Positions 38,554 to 51,732 of a DNA stretch of 64,000 bases are shown one piece after another. Within the stretch, counting starts at the first letter, position 1. The number at the start of each line of letters is the position of its first letter. The notes beneath the pieces were generated by a model. The model had not been told where the DNA came from, did not search any database, and was given only the letters and a program-made list of their open reading frames with translations. This stretch comes from Grimontia kaedaensis (GTDB taxonomy: Bacteria; Pseudomonadota; Gammaproteobacteria; Enterobacterales; Vibrionaceae): the NCBI RefSeq assembly GCF_023746615.1, contig NZ_CP082275.1:2542001-2606000 (forward strand). Direction: 5' to 3'. The position numbers and the translations under genes were made by a program.

Positions 38554-38606
38554 CGGCTCCCTTAGATGGAGCCGCTTCAAAACACCTTTCGTACAGGTGG
38601 TTTTTT
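38554..38606 (-). terminator. Double hairpin downstream of the PAS chemoreceptor
   Basis: CGGCTCC/GGAGCCG (38554-38574) and CACCT/AGGTG (38583-38599) are each followed on the minus strand by T-rich sequence. They are probably terminators of the chemoreceptor gene. Confidence 0.6.
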
Positions 38607-38620
38607 ACTTATTTTCCACG

Positions 38621-40183
38621 TTAGCTTACACGTCGGAACTGTGCAACCAATTGTTTCTGCGCTGTTAGTGCATTCACTAAGCTATCTGCTTCCTGAACCG
38701 TTTCTTGCGCAATGTTCAGTGACTGGTGAGAGAGTTCAGACACAGACTGGATATTGCCGTTCATTTCATTAGAAACCGCGGCCTGCTCTTCAACCGCTGT
38801 TGCAACCTGATGGTTACGGTCATTGATGTCAGACACCAATTCCTGTGAACGGCGAAGCGCATCACCCGCTTTTTCTGCGCTGGTCACACACTCACCTGAT
38901 AAGGTGGTACCTCGCGCCATTGCGTCCACCGCTTGCTGCGTTCCGTTTTGAATAAGGGAGATAACATCCTGGATTTCAGACGTGGATTCTTGTGTACGTT
39001 GTGCGAGCGCACGTACTTCATCCGCCACCACTGCGAAACCACGGCCTTGCTCACCGGCACGTGCAGCCTCAATGGCGGCGTTGAGTGCCAGAAGGTTGGT
39101 TTGCTCAGCGATACCCTGGATAACATCAGACACAGAACCAATACGCTTGCCGTGTTCTTCAAGCTCGGATATCACGCTTGATGCGTCGCTAAGCTGCTTA
39201 GCAAGGTTCTGAATAGCATCGACAGTCTGACCAACCGTTTCCATACCGGTGAGGGTGGCATCCTGTGCTTCTGTCGCTGCATCTGAAGCGCTCTGTGTAT
39301 TGCCGGACATATCGTTAGCTGTTGCAGACATTTCGTTAATTGCCGCTGCTATCTGCTCAGTTTCCGCATTCTGGTTTTCAAGATTGCTGGCAGTGCGCTC
39401 ACCATTTGCTTTAGCGTTGCTGGCAGCATTGAGAACTTGGTCGCTACCGTCGAGAATACGCCCCACAACAGCATTAATCTCGGCCGCACGCATTTTGAGT
39501 GCCAGCTCGATTTCAGAAACATCATCTATCGCGCCGTTGTAAAGAAATTCCATCAATGGGTTGTCGTATGCTTCCTTCGCCAGCTTGGTGACGTTCTCCA
39601 GGCGGCGCGTCAGCATGAACATCGCCACAATAGAGAAAACAAATTGCACCGCAATCGCCGCTGCAAAACCAGCAAAGAAGCCTGCCGCACCAGCCAGAAT
39701 TGCACCAGGGACAAACCACATTGCTGCACGTTGCCACATACGGGTACGCGGCATTTTTAGCGCTGAGGGTGTTTTACCAGCGAGAAGCTGTGGGTAGACT
39801 TTTTCTGCTCGTTGGACCGCTTTTCGATCAGGCGTCGTTCGTACAGATTGGAATTCGACGATCTGGCCATTTTGTTTGATAGGGGAAGCAAAAGCATTTA
39901 CCCAATAATAATCGCCGTTTTTAGTGCGGTTCTTTACTAAGCCCATCCAATTGTTACCGGCTTTGATAAAGTCCCACATGTTCTGGAATGCTGCAGGCGG
40001 CATGCTGGGGTGACGAACAAGGTTGTGTGGTTGACCCACAATTTCGTCTAACGTGTAGCCCGCCACTTCGCAAAAATCCTTACTCGCGTACTTAACGATA
40101 CCGCGTGGATCGGTTGTTGAGAGCAAATTGTAATCGGCGGGGAACTTTATTTCTTTATCCGTTACAGGATTATTGACTCGCAT
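38621..40183 (-). CDS. PAS-domain chemoreceptor (Aer-like)
   Basis: 520 residues. An N-terminal PAS domain, about 12-115 ([43 protein letters not shown]), is followed by a short hydrophobic hairpin at about 158-195, a HAMP-like stretch and the methyl-accepting signalling domain with [19 protein letters not shown]. The design matches Aer, which senses redox state through FAD in the PAS domain. Conserved FAD-contact residues were not checked. It is the second chemoreceptor in the window and has no link to the one at 13281. Confidence 0.9.
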   Translation of the reverse strand: MRVNNPVTDKEIKFPADYNLLSTTDPRGIVKYASKDFCEVAGYTLDEIVGQPHNLVRHPSMPPAAFQNMWDFIKAGNNWMGLVKNRTKNGDYYWVNAFASPIKQNGQIVEFQSVRTTPDRKAVQRAEKVYPQLLAGKTPSALKMPRTRMWQRAAMWFVPGAILAGAAGFFAGFAAAIAVQFVFSIVAMFMLTRRLENVTKLAKEAYDNPLMEFLYNGAIDDVSEIELALKMRAAEINAVVGRILDGSDQVLNAASNAKANGERTASNLENQNAETEQIAAAINEMSATANDMSGNTQSASDAATEAQDATLTGMETVGQTVDAIQNLAKQLSDASSVISELEEHGKRIGSVSDVIQGIAEQTNLLALNAAIEAARAGEQGRGFAVVADEVRALAQRTQESTSEIQDVISLIQNGTQQAVDAMARGTTLSGECVTSAEKAGDALRRSQELVSDINDRNHQVATAVEEQAAVSNEMNGNIQSVSELSHQSLNIAQETVQEADSLVNALTAQKQLVAQFRRVS

Positions 40184-40492
40184 ACGACACTACCCTTTCT
40201 TAGTTGCGACGATTTCTAATAAGTAATAGTAGACGAATAAACAGGAAGGAAATGATAAGGTTGCAAACAAATAACCACAATTTAATTAATACTTTATTAA
40301 CTTGATGATTTACCTGATTGTTTCTCGATATTATGAAAAAAGTTTCGTCAATTAAGGTGTATTAATATGTCACTCATTAAGTATGACTCTTCAAACTAGT
40401 TGTACTAATAAATGGACACCACGAAAAGGGTAATTTTTTGTTTTAAATAAAAAACCGGCCATGACGGCCGGTTTTTTTATATTTCGATTGTA
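40184..40492. other. AT-rich intergenic region between the chemoreceptor and serS
   Basis: 309 bp, very AT-rich (runs such as TTTAATTAATACTTTATTAA). It holds the chemoreceptor promoter on the minus strand and the serS terminator (AAAAACCGGCC, loop ATGAC, GGCCGGTTTTTTT at about 40450-40477). No ORF. Confidence 0.6.
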
Positions 40493-41848
<1,356 letters not shown>

Positions 41849-41937
41849 TCAAATTGAAAGGATTTTTCTTCCTGAGATGGGTGACTTTAACCACCACATT
41901 TATTGGGTAAAACAATACCCAAATTGACCTTTATTTC

Positions 41938-43272
41938 CTAGCGTTTTCGAGGGCTATTTGCGTTCAACTGCTCAAGAAACGCCAGCTTTTCTGCGATTTT
42001 GATTTCCATACCACGATTTACTGGTTGGTAGTATCGCGTGCCTTTCATTTCTTCAGGGAAGTAGCTCTCACCAGCCGCATAGGCATTTGGCTCATCATGG
42101 GCATACCGATACCCATCGCCATACCCCATTTCTTTCATCAATGTGGTCGGGGCATTACGAAGATGATTAGGCACTTCGTAATCAGGGTGCATCTTTGCAT
42201 CGCGCAAAGCCGCTTTCCATGCCACATAAACTGAATTACTTTTCGCCGCACAAGCCATGTAAACGGTAGCCTGGGCAATCGCACGCTCGCCTTCGGCCGG
42301 CCCCACACGGGTAAAACAGTCCCAGGCATTAATCGCAATTTCCATTGCACGCGGGTCAGCGTTGCCAATGTCTTCTGAAGCAATTGCCAACAATCGACGG
42401 GCAACATAGAGCGGATCGCCACCAGCCGTAATAATTCTGGCATACCAATATAAGGCGGCATCTGGATCAGAACCGCGGACAGACTTGTGGAAAGCAGAAA
42501 TCAGGTCGTACCAAAGGTCACCCTTATTATCAAAACGGGCAATCTTTTCTCCCGCTACTTCGGCAAGCAACGGCAAGGTGATCAGCTTTTTACCGCTGGC
42601 ATCTGATTCTGCCATATCTGACAGAAGTTCGAGATAATTCAGCGTCATTCGCGCATCGCCAGAGGTAAAATCCGCCAGTTGCGTTTTTACACCCTCGGCG
42701 AATTCCAGATTTTCAGCTCCCAATCCACGTTCTGTGTCAGACAACGCTTGGTCGATCACTTCCAACACGTCATCCGTATCAAGAGACTTAAGCTTGTAAA
42801 CACGGGCACGGGAGAGAAGAGCGTTGTTTAATTCGAAAGACGGGTTTTCCGTCGTCGCACCGATAAAGGTGATGGTACCGTCTTCGATATGCGGCAGAAA
42901 AGCGTCCTGCTGGCTTTTGTTGAAGCGGTGCACCTCATCCACAAACAGGATAGTGCGGCGACCTACCAGCTGATTTTCCCTAGCCTTGTCGATCGCGAGG
43001 CGAATATCTTTAACACCGGATGTAACCGCAGATACCCGCTCAATTTCAGCATTGGCATAACCGGCTGCCACTTCCGCCAACGTGGTTTTGCCCGTACCCG
43101 GTGGACCCCAAAGGATCATCGAGTGCAACTGTCCACTTTCAAGTGCACGACGGAGTGGCTTACCTTCATCGAGGAGGTGCTTTTGGCCTATGTATTCGGC
43201 GAGATTGGTTGGCCGCATGCGCGCGGCCAAGGGGCGAAAGTCGTCCGCGAAATCCAGACTGAGGTTACTCAA
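41938..43272 (-). CDS. rarA: Replication-associated recombination protein A
   Basis: AAA+ ATPase of the RarA/MgsA/WRNIP1 family that acts at stalled forks with RecA and SSB. The 444 residues match the E. coli length (447). Walker A is [13 protein letters not shown] at about 54-66, Walker B is [14 protein letters not shown], and [12 protein letters not shown] is the sensor region. It lies between lolA and serS on the same strand. Confidence 0.97.
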   Translation of the reverse strand: MSNLSLDFADDFRPLAARMRPTNLAEYIGQKHLLDEGKPLRRALESGQLHSMILWGPPGTGKTTLAEVAAGYANAEIERVSAVTSGVKDIRLAIDKARENQLVGRRTILFVDEVHRFNKSQQDAFLPHIEDGTITFIGATTENPSFELNNALLSRARVYKLKSLDTDDVLEVIDQALSDTERGLGAENLEFAEGVKTQLADFTSGDARMTLNYLELLSDMAESDASGKKLITLPLLAEVAGEKIARFDNKGDLWYDLISAFHKSVRGSDPDAALYWYARIITAGGDPLYVARRLLAIASEDIGNADPRAMEIAINAWDCFTRVGPAEGERAIAQATVYMACAAKSNSVYVAWKAALRDAKMHPDYEVPNHLRNAPTTLMKEMGYGDGYRYAHDEPNAYAAGESYFPEEMKGTRYYQPVNRGMEIKIAEKLAFLEQLNANSPRKR

Positions 43273-43287
43273 ATTAGCCTTCTCTGA

Positions 43288-43884
43288 TTACTGTCGCTGG
43301 TCGTCCAGCTCAACACCTTCTGGAACAGTAAAGCTGAATAGCGAGTTTTTGGGTGTCACGTTCTTCACATCATCCAACTCAAAACGGCTTTGTTGGCCGT
43401 CCTGCTCCACCACAGCAAATTCGGTAATTTTGCCGTCAGCTTTCACACTAACAACAAATTCCCCCAAGTTTGAGGCTTCTTTTGGAGACAAGGTGAAAGT
43501 ATCACCTTCTTGCTTAACGTTGTAGTTTTCCCAATCACTTGGATTGTTGCGGGTCAGCAGAACAAATGGCGTCTGTGAAGTCGCATCGTCCAGCCGCATA
43601 GCTGTGACTTGTTCAATGAAGGGGCTGTAATACCACAGCGTTTCACCGTCTGAAATCAGGTAGTTTTCGTCCGGCGTGACAGTTTCCCAATTGAACAGAT
43701 TTGGGCGCTTCATGGCCAGGCTGCCTTCGCCTTCACTGATCACGTCCCCTTCCGGGCTGGTAACGGTCTGTTCAAAATTCGCCGTGAAGCTGTTGAGCTT
43801 TGACAAGCGAGAATTCAGTTCTTGCTGCGGGTTTGCAAACACTGCAGGAGCAACCAACAGCAAAGAGAACAACATTTTTTTCAT
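43288..43884 (-). CDS. lolA: Outer-membrane lipoprotein chaperone LolA
   Basis: A periplasmic carrier that moves lipoproteins from LolCDE to LolB. ATG 43884 gives 198 residues with a signal peptide (MKKMLFSLLLVAPAVFA); the longer frame from a TTG at 43899 is unlikely. The body shows the LolA pattern (LNSFTANFEQTV, PNLFNWETVTPDENYLISDG). It follows ftsK by 11 bp and precedes rarA by 15 bp. Confidence 0.96.
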   Translation of the reverse strand: MKKMLFSLLLVAPAVFANPQQELNSRLSKLNSFTANFEQTVTSPEGDVISEGEGSLAMKRPNLFNWETVTPDENYLISDGETLWYYSPFIEQVTAMRLDDATSQTPFVLLTRNNPSDWENYNVKQEGDTFTLSPKEASNLGEFVVSVKADGKITEFAVVEQDGQQSRFELDDVKNVTPKNSLFSFTVPEGVELDDQRQ

Positions 43885-43895
43885 TCTAATTCCAA

Positions 43896-46703
43896 TCAAT
43901 CTCTTGGCGGTGGTGGCGGTGCCAACACCTCACGATTCGAGTTATGGCCTGGCGGGCTGACAATGCCCTGCACTTCCAACTGTTCAACAATGCGCGCGGC
44001 TCGGTTATAACCGATTTTAAAGCGGCGTTGTACTCCTGAGACTGATGCGCGGCGAGATTCGGTCACAAACTCAACGACTTGGTCAAAAAGCTGATCTAGC
44101 TCTTCGCCGTCCCCGCCCTCTGGAGCCTCACCCGGCAACAAACCATCGCTGCCCTGATCACCGCTGGTAATTTCAGAGATGTACTGTGGCTTACCACGCG
44201 CCTTCCAGTTACTGACCACGCGGTGAACTTCATCATCATTCACGAATGCCCCATGCACACGTGCCGGATGGTTTGAACCGTTTGGCATAAACAGCATGTC
44301 ACCCATACCAAGCAGGGATTCCGCCCCGCCCTGATCCAGAATGGTTCGCGAGTCTGTTTTGGTTGATACTGTAAACGCCATGCGGGTTGGGATGTTTGCT
44401 TTAATCAAACCTGTAATCACGTCCACAGATGGACGCTGTGTAGCCAGCACAAGGTGAATACCTGCTGCACGAGCCTTTTGGGCAAGACGCGCAATCAACT
44501 CTTCTACCTTCTTGCCCACTACCATCATCAAATCTGCAAATTCGTCGACAATCACAACAATGTAAGGCAGTTTTTCCAGCACTGGTGCGGTTTCATCCAT
44601 GCTGTCGCCTGGCTTCCAAAGCGGGTCAGGGATCGGATGGTCGGCCTCAGCAGCTTCACGAATCTTGTCGTTGTAGCCCGCAATATTACGGACCCCTAGT
44701 GCAGACATCAGCTTGTAGCGACGTTCCATTTCCGCCACGCTCCAACGAAGCGCGTTGGCGGCGTCTTTCATGTCAGTGACCACTTCGGTCAACAAATGTG
44801 GGATACCTTCATAAACTGAAAGTTCCAACATTTTCGGGTCAATCATGATGAAACGGACATCATCCGGGCCCGCTTTATAGAGCATACTGACGATCATCAC
44901 GTTTACACCGACGGATTTACCGGAGCCTGTTGTACCAGCCACTAGCATGTGTGGCGCTTTGGCAAGGTCCGTCACAATCGCTTCACCGGCAATGTCTTTA
45001 CCTAGAACGACTGACAGCGGTGATTTCGAAGACTGGAAGCGCTCACTCGCCACCACTTCTGACATGAACACGGTTTCACGGCTGGTATTCGGCAATTCAA
45101 GGCCGATATATGGCTTACCTGGGATCACATCAACAACACGAACTGCACTGGTTGATAGCGAACGGGCAATGTCTTTTGACAAACTCATGATGCGGCTAAC
45201 TTTCACACCCGGTGCCAACTCAAGTTCAAAGCGCGTGATAACCGGACCAGGGAAAATCCCCTTCACAGTGACTTTGATTTTGTATTCTTCGAGGCGCGTT
45301 TCAATCAAGCGAGCCTGATACTGAAGTTCTTCATCCGATGCACGGGTTGCGGTGTTACGCGGTGGATCGAGAAGATCAATAGTCGGCAATGGTTCTTTCG
45401 GCTTGGGCAGGTTCGGTTCATCTTTAATAAGAAACGGATGCACGGCACCCGCCGCATTTTTCTGCGCTTCACGAATAGTTTCGAGGAATGGGTCTTCTTC
45501 GTCAGGAATCACTGATTCTGCCTGAGCGCGGTCAAGCTCAGACAAGCCATCAGTATTTCCAATCACAATGTCTTCACGTGCTTCTTCAATCACAACGGAC
45601 TCTGTCGAACCGAAGTTGACATCGTCATCCCAAGGAGCACCATCGCTCTCGGTCATGCTCTCTTCTGAAAAAGCTTCTTCAGGAGCCGTTTCCGAAATCA
45701 GTGTTTGGTTGACCTGCTCTGGTTCAGCAGGTACTTCGGCGTCATCATTTATCTCGGCTTCTTGACTATTGCCGACAAAAACTGGCTTTGGCTCAGGCGC
45801 GATGACAGGCTCTTCGATTTCTGGCTCCAATGTCATCACTGGCTCTTTGCGTTCTAATAAGGCTGCATTTTTTTCCATCGCAGCATGAATCACTGGCGGA
45901 ACAGTAACCACGTTATCTTCATCGCCTTCATCTACACGCTGCGCTTTGTTCAGCAGAGAGACATCTGCAAGTTCCCGTTTTTTCGCTGCGGGCTTAGCAA
46001 ATAGGGGATCAGATTCGTCCACCTCTTCGGCGGACTCTGATGTATCAACGGTTGAGCCAATCATTTGCGGCTTATCACCACGGGCACGGTTCACCAGCCA
46101 AGTAATAGCTGACAGTGTTTTTTCACCTAACGTATCGACAATTGTCAGCCATGAAATCCCAGTGAATAGGGTAAAACCCGCCGCCCACAGGAACATAAAG
46201 ACCAGCGTTGTCCCCAGTAGGTTAAACAGAGGCATTGAAAGTTCAGTCAGCACGTCGCCAACAACACCACCAGATGAAAAGAACCAGAAGTCATCGAAGT
46301 TGAGATCCGCTAAACCACAACTGGTTAACAGCAGCAGCACAACACCGAGGATTCGGGTTGCCAGAATGGTGTAGTTCAGTGGTTCTGATTCACTTCGGCG
46401 ACGGAAGAAAACCCAACCACCAAGCAGCAAGAGAAAAGGAAGTGGATAAGCAAGCGTACCCAATGCAAAAAACAGGGTATCAGCTACCCATGCACCAGCA
46501 TTGCCCGCAGCATTTTGTACTGGACCATCCCATGCAGTCTGAGACCATGATGGATCTGATGAATCGTAACTGAGCAGAGATACTAGGAAGAACACAGCAG
46601 ACAGCAGCGCAATGATCAGTGCGCTCTCTTTCAAACGTTGTTTTCCGTTCAATCGACGTGAGGTGTCTGTCTGTTTCTGCTCCTGGCGCAAGAAGAACTC
46701 CAT
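43896..46703 (-). CDS. ftsK: DNA translocase FtsK
   Basis: Septal DNA pump that clears and dimer-resolves the terminus region. From ATG 46703 (AGGTGA just upstream) it is 935 residues, shorter than E. coli FtsK (1329) because the linker is short. It has four N-terminal membrane helices (to about residue 190) and an acidic linker, about 210-430. The motor has Walker [13 protein letters not shown] and [12 protein letters not shown], and the C-terminal winged-helix gamma domain reads [19 protein letters not shown]. Confidence 0.97.
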   Translation of the reverse strand: MEFFLRQEQKQTDTSRRLNGKQRLKESALIIALLSAVFFLVSLLSYDSSDPSWSQTAWDGPVQNAAGNAGAWVADTLFFALGTLAYPLPFLLLLGGWVFFRRRSESEPLNYTILATRILGVVLLLLTSCGLADLNFDDFWFFSSGGVVGDVLTELSMPLFNLLGTTLVFMFLWAAGFTLFTGISWLTIVDTLGEKTLSAITWLVNRARGDKPQMIGSTVDTSESAEEVDESDPLFAKPAAKKRELADVSLLNKAQRVDEGDEDNVVTVPPVIHAAMEKNAALLERKEPVMTLEPEIEEPVIAPEPKPVFVGNSQEAEINDDAEVPAEPEQVNQTLISETAPEEAFSEESMTESDGAPWDDDVNFGSTESVVIEEAREDIVIGNTDGLSELDRAQAESVIPDEEDPFLETIREAQKNAAGAVHPFLIKDEPNLPKPKEPLPTIDLLDPPRNTATRASDEELQYQARLIETRLEEYKIKVTVKGIFPGPVITRFELELAPGVKVSRIMSLSKDIARSLSTSAVRVVDVIPGKPYIGLELPNTSRETVFMSEVVASERFQSSKSPLSVVLGKDIAGEAIVTDLAKAPHMLVAGTTGSGKSVGVNVMIVSMLYKAGPDDVRFIMIDPKMLELSVYEGIPHLLTEVVTDMKDAANALRWSVAEMERRYKLMSALGVRNIAGYNDKIREAAEADHPIPDPLWKPGDSMDETAPVLEKLPYIVVIVDEFADLMMVVGKKVEELIARLAQKARAAGIHLVLATQRPSVDVITGLIKANIPTRMAFTVSTKTDSRTILDQGGAESLLGMGDMLFMPNGSNHPARVHGAFVNDDEVHRVVSNWKARGKPQYISEITSGDQGSDGLLPGEAPEGGDGEELDQLFDQVVEFVTESRRASVSGVQRRFKIGYNRAARIVEQLEVQGIVSPPGHNSNREVLAPPPPPRD

Positions 46704-46881
46704 TATCACCTATCTTTCTAACTTTAAGCCCTGAAATCGTTTCATAACCCATCAGTACTATGGCTGATTGGAGCGGCTTTATTATTCATTATGATTGCCT
46801 GTGCCCATTTGACGAAAAACGCTTCAATGATGGGCAAATACTGGGTTAATACCCATGCTTTTGCAAAAGTGTACACCAAAC

Positions 46882-46916
46882 AAAAAAACAAACCGAGCAG
46901 CAAGCTGCTCGGTTTG
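46882..46916 (-). terminator. Terminator after lrp
   Basis: CAAACCGAGCAGC / GCTGCTCGGTTTG, a 13-bp stem with a 2-base centre, followed on the minus strand by TTTTTTTG. Confidence 0.9.
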
Positions 46917-46966
46917 TAGAATATAACACTTATCTCAGCCCTCTTTGTCCGCGGGCTGTGAGCATG

Positions 46967-47461
46967 TTAACGCGTTTTGATCACCAGATGGTTGGTCTGT
47001 TTCACTTCTTCCATCACCACATAGGTGCGGGTGTCATTAACACCCGGAAGACGCAGCAGGGTTTCACCCAGCAGCTTACGGTAAGCAGACATATCTGATA
47101 CGCGCGTTTTCAACAGGTAGTCGAAATCACCGGAAACAAGATGACATTCCTGAATATCTTCAAGCTGTTGAACGGCCTTGTTAAACTGTTCGAACACATC
47201 AGGAGCACCACGGTTCAGGGTGATTTCTACAAATACCAGCAGCGACGCATCAAGAAATTGAGGGTTCAGTAACGCGGTATACCCAGAGATGTAACCTTGC
47301 CTCTCGAGACGACGAACACGCTCAAGACAAGGGGTTGGAGACAGTCCTACTCGTTTAGAAAGCTCGACGTTTGAAACACGTCCATCTTTCTGAAGTTCAT
47401 TAAGAATATTTCTGTCAATACGGTCCAATTCCTTGGAGGGTTTCTTTTTGGCTTCAACCAT
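46967..47461 (-). CDS. lrp: Leucine-responsive regulatory protein
   Basis: 164 residues, the same as E. coli. An N-terminal helix-turn-helix (LDRIDRNILNELQKDGRVSN, VELSKRVGLSPTPCLERVRR) is followed by the RAM domain that binds leucine or alanine. This is the global Lrp rather than AsnC, judged by length and its position beside ftsK and trxB as in E. coli. It is divergent from ald, a typical Lrp-regulated gene. Confidence 0.96.
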   Translation of the reverse strand: MVEAKKKPSKELDRIDRNILNELQKDGRVSNVELSKRVGLSPTPCLERVRRLERQGYISGYTALLNPQFLDASLLVFVEITLNRGAPDVFEQFNKAVQQLEDIQECHLVSGDFDYLLKTRVSDMSAYRKLLGETLLRLPGVNDTRTYVVMEEVKQTNHLVIKTR

Positions 47462-47626
47462 TTTTTATTCCACCTTTTTACTTCCTTGCAATGTTAAATG
47501 CCATTTTTTCTAACATATTTTATATATTTAGCATCAAATCCGGCTTTTGGCGAACTATACTAGCTCTAAATACAACAATATTACAAAACAACAGCCAATA
47601 ACTCTATAAAGAAGCGAGGATTCAGG
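47462..47626. promoter_or_regulatory. Divergent lrp/ald control region
   Basis: 165 bp, AT-rich, between two divergent start codons. Lrp proteins commonly act on such neighbours (alanine dehydrogenase), so it is a likely Lrp target. I did not find an unambiguous Lrp motif by eye. Confidence 0.4.
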
Positions 47627-48742
47627 ATGATCATTGGTGTACCTAAAGAAATCAAAAACCACGAGTACCGTGTAGGCATGGTCCCTGCCAGCGTTCGCGA
47701 GCTGATATCCCATGGCCACACTGTTCACGTCCAGTCCCAGGCGGGCGCGGGTATCGGCTTCAGCGATGATGACTACATCAAGGCTGGTGCTTCTATTCTT
47801 CCAACTGCAGAAGATGTCTTCGCAGCTGCTGAAATGATTGTCAAAGTTAAAGAGCCACAGGCAGTTGAACGTGCCATGCTTCGCGAAGGGCAAATATTGT
47901 TTACCTATTTGCACCTTGCACCAGATTTTCCACAGACACAAGACCTTATCAAGAGCAAAGCTGTCTGTATAGCCTATGAAACCGTAACAGATTCTAAGGG
48001 TAGATTGCCACTTCTGGCGCCGATGTCAGAGGTTGCAGGACGAATGTCTATTCAAGCGGGTGCACAGGCGTTGGAAAAATCGCGCGGTGGCGCAGGTATG
48101 CTGCTAGGCGGTGTTCCTGGCGTTGAACCCGCTAAAATAGTGGTGTTAGGCGGCGGCGTGGTCGGCTCAAATGCAGCAAGAATGGCTGTTGGAATGCGGG
48201 CAGATGTCACAATTTTAGACCGCAACATCGATACACTTCGTGCTTTGGACGAAGAGTTTCAGGGACGCGCAAAAGTTTTATATTCAACAGAAGAAATTCT
48301 TGAAAAACACGTTCTCGCCGCAGATTTGGTCATCGGAGCAGTGCTTATCCCTGGTGCAGCAGCACCAAAATTGGTAAACGCAGGCCACATTAAGCGAATG
48401 AAACCAGGTGCAGCCGTCGTCGATGTTGCTATCGACCAAGGTGGCTGTTTCGAAACCTCGAAAGCAACAACACATGCCGACCCAACCTATATTGTTGACG
48501 ATGTGGTTCACTACTGTGTAGCAAACATGCCCGGCGCAGTGGCCCGTACTTCCACATTTGCACTGAACAATGCCACCCTTCCTTATATAGTGAAACTGGC
48601 AAACTTGGGTTATCGCGACGCGCTGCTTTCTGATCAGAACCTGTTGAACGGTCTTAACGTGATTGACGGTAAAGTCACCATCCGTGAAGTCGCCGAAGCA
48701 TTTGATCTGGAATATGTTGACCCAAAGGCCACGCTGGCTTAA
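47627..48742 (+). CDS. ald: Alanine dehydrogenase
   Basis: NAD-dependent reversible oxidative deamination of L-alanine to pyruvate and ammonia. The 371 residues match the family. It starts [20 protein letters not shown], has the NAD fold [15 protein letters not shown] at about 170-184, and catalytic Lys and His residues in KVKEPQ and FTYLHLA. It lies between lrp and trxB, a position where E. coli has no such gene. Confidence 0.97.
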   Translation: MIIGVPKEIKNHEYRVGMVPASVRELISHGHTVHVQSQAGAGIGFSDDDYIKAGASILPTAEDVFAAAEMIVKVKEPQAVERAMLREGQILFTYLHLAPDFPQTQDLIKSKAVCIAYETVTDSKGRLPLLAPMSEVAGRMSIQAGAQALEKSRGGAGMLLGGVPGVEPAKIVVLGGGVVGSNAARMAVGMRADVTILDRNIDTLRALDEEFQGRAKVLYSTEEILEKHVLAADLVIGAVLIPGAAAPKLVNAGHIKRMKPGAAVVDVAIDQGGCFETSKATTHADPTYIVDDVVHYCVANMPGAVARTSTFALNNATLPYIVKLANLGYRDALLSDQNLLNGLNVIDGKVTIREVAEAFDLEYVDPKATLA

Positions 48743-48774
48743 TCGAAGGGTCATAACAGATAACATTTTTCGAT

Positions 48775-49826
<1,052 letters not shown>

Positions 49827-49837
49827 TCCACTTCTGT

Positions 49838-49866
49838 TAGGCCCGTTTGTATGCGGGCCTATCATT
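49838..49866 (+). terminator. Probable weak terminator after trxB
   Basis: TAGGCCCG / CGGGCCTA with an 8-base loop, followed by TCATTTT. Confidence 0.6.
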
Positions 49867-49962
49867 TTGCCATTTCAGCCTTCCAAAGACCGATATCAGC
49901 CACAGGGATCGCTCCCACCCGGTTCATTCGTATCGGTAACATAAAAATACCAATGAAGTACT

Positions 49963-51732
49963 ATGGATAAAAAGAAACAGCGCTCGCTCGCTCAATGGCT
50001 CAAGGGGCAAAGCAAGCTTGGCAAAACTTGGCTTATGACAGCAATTGGGCTGGCATTCTTGTCTGGCCTTTTTCTTGTTGCTCAGGCCGCCCTGCTCGCC
50101 AATATTCTTCATCAATTAATTATCGAGAAAACCGACAAATCAGAGCTTTGGCTCTCTTTCGTTGTTCTCGGTATCGTCGTCTGTATCCGAGCCCTATGTA
50201 GTTGGGGCAAAGAGCAAGCAGGTTATCGCGCTGGGGAAGCTGTCCGTCTTCATATCCGAAGACTGATTCTCGATAAACTCCATACGTTGGGTCCTGCCAC
50301 TATTCAAGGCAGACCCGCAGGCACATGGGCCAGCCTCATCCTCGAGCAAGTAGAGGAAATGCAGGACTTCTTCGCTCGCTATCTGCCACAAATGGCCATT
50401 GCGGTTCTTATCCCTTTCATTATTTTGATTGCCGTATTCCCTTTGAACTGGGCGGCAGGTTTGATTTTCCTAGTGACAGCGCCATTAGTGCCATTTTTTA
50501 TGGCCTTGGTGGGAATGGGTGCCGCTGACGCTAACCGCCGCAATTTTAGAGCACTACAGCGTCTTTCCGGACATTTCTATGACAGGCTACGCGGTCTTTC
50601 CACTATTCGTCTGTTCGATCAGGCTGAAGCAGAAAGCAATCATCTTCGCATCGCCTCCGAGGACTTCCGTAAACGCACTATGGAAGTGCTTCGACTTGCA
50701 TTCCTTTCGTCCGCCGTGCTGGAGTTTTTCACTGCACTATCGATAGCGGTGACAGCGGTCTATTTCGGTTTCAGCTATATCGGCGAACTGAGTTTCGGCC
50801 ATTACGGTATGGGTATTACCCTATTCATCGGTATTTTTGTTCTGGTACTGGCCCCAGAGTTTTACCAGCCACTGCGCGACTTGGGTACCTTCTACCATGC
50901 CAAAGCACAAGCAATTGGTGCTGCAGAATCCATCGTTAACTTCCTCGACTCTACGCCAGAACACCAAGCGTCTGGCAGTGCAAAAGTATCTGATGAAGCA
51001 ATCACTATTAAGGCGACGGACCTTGAAGTGCTCAGCCCTGATGGTGCCGTTCTTGCCGGTCCAATCAGCTTTGAAATTCGAGAAGGCCAAAAGGTCGCGC
51101 TTGTTGGCCAAAGTGGCGCAGGTAAAACCAGTCTGATTAACGCAATCCTCGGATTTTTACCTTATCGTGGCAGCCTGTCTATCAACGGTCTGGAGCTGAA
51201 GAACGCCGATTTGGCTTACTGGCGCAAGCAGGTGAGCTGGGTAGGCCAAAATCCGCAGTTATTCCACGGCTCAGTGAAAGACAATGTTTGTCTTGCAGCC
51301 CCTATGGCAACTGATGAGCAAATACAACGTGTGACCAAAGCGGCTTACGCTAACGAGTTTATCCAGCGTCTCGAAAAGGGTCTGGAACACACCGTTGGAG
51401 ATCGTGCATCTGGCTTATCTGTGGGCCAGGCACAACGTATTGCCGTTGCCAGAGCACTGCTTCAGGAAGGGCGTTTCTGGGTGCTTGATGAACCCACCGC
51501 GAGCCTGGATGCTTCCAGCGAAAGATTGGTAATGGAAAGCCTCGACCATGCCACCAAAGATACCACCACACTGCTGGTGAGCCACCGCATCGACCAATTG
51601 GGCGAATGTGACAATATTCTGGTGATGCAACAAGGCAAATTGATACAACAAGGCAATTTCGAACAACTGAAACATGAAGGGGTCTTCGCCGAGATGATCC
51701 AAGCTGTCGATAGGAGCGATCTCGATGCGTGA
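49963..51732 (+). CDS. cydD: Heterodimeric ABC exporter subunit CydD
   Basis: With CydC it exports glutathione and cysteine to the periplasm and is needed to assemble cytochrome bd. 589 residues: six membrane helices, then an ATPase domain with Walker A VGQSGAGKTSLINAIL at about 386-401, signature LSVGQAQRIAVARA and Walker B FWVLDEPTASLD. It overlaps cydC by 8 bp. Confidence 0.96.
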   Translation: MDKKKQRSLAQWLKGQSKLGKTWLMTAIGLAFLSGLFLVAQAALLANILHQLIIEKTDKSELWLSFVVLGIVVCIRALCSWGKEQAGYRAGEAVRLHIRRLILDKLHTLGPATIQGRPAGTWASLILEQVEEMQDFFARYLPQMAIAVLIPFIILIAVFPLNWAAGLIFLVTAPLVPFFMALVGMGAADANRRNFRALQRLSGHFYDRLRGLSTIRLFDQAEAESNHLRIASEDFRKRTMEVLRLAFLSSAVLEFFTALSIAVTAVYFGFSYIGELSFGHYGMGITLFIGIFVLVLAPEFYQPLRDLGTFYHAKAQAIGAAESIVNFLDSTPEHQASGSAKVSDEAITIKATDLEVLSPDGAVLAGPISFEIREGQKVALVGQSGAGKTSLINAILGFLPYRGSLSINGLELKNADLAYWRKQVSWVGQNPQLFHGSVKDNVCLAAPMATDEQIQRVTKAAYANEFIQRLEKGLEHTVGDRASGLSVGQAQRIAVARALLQEGRFWVLDEPTASLDASSERLVMESLDHATKDTTTLLVSHRIDQLGECDNILVMQQGKLIQQGNFEQLKHEGVFAEMIQAVDRSDLDA

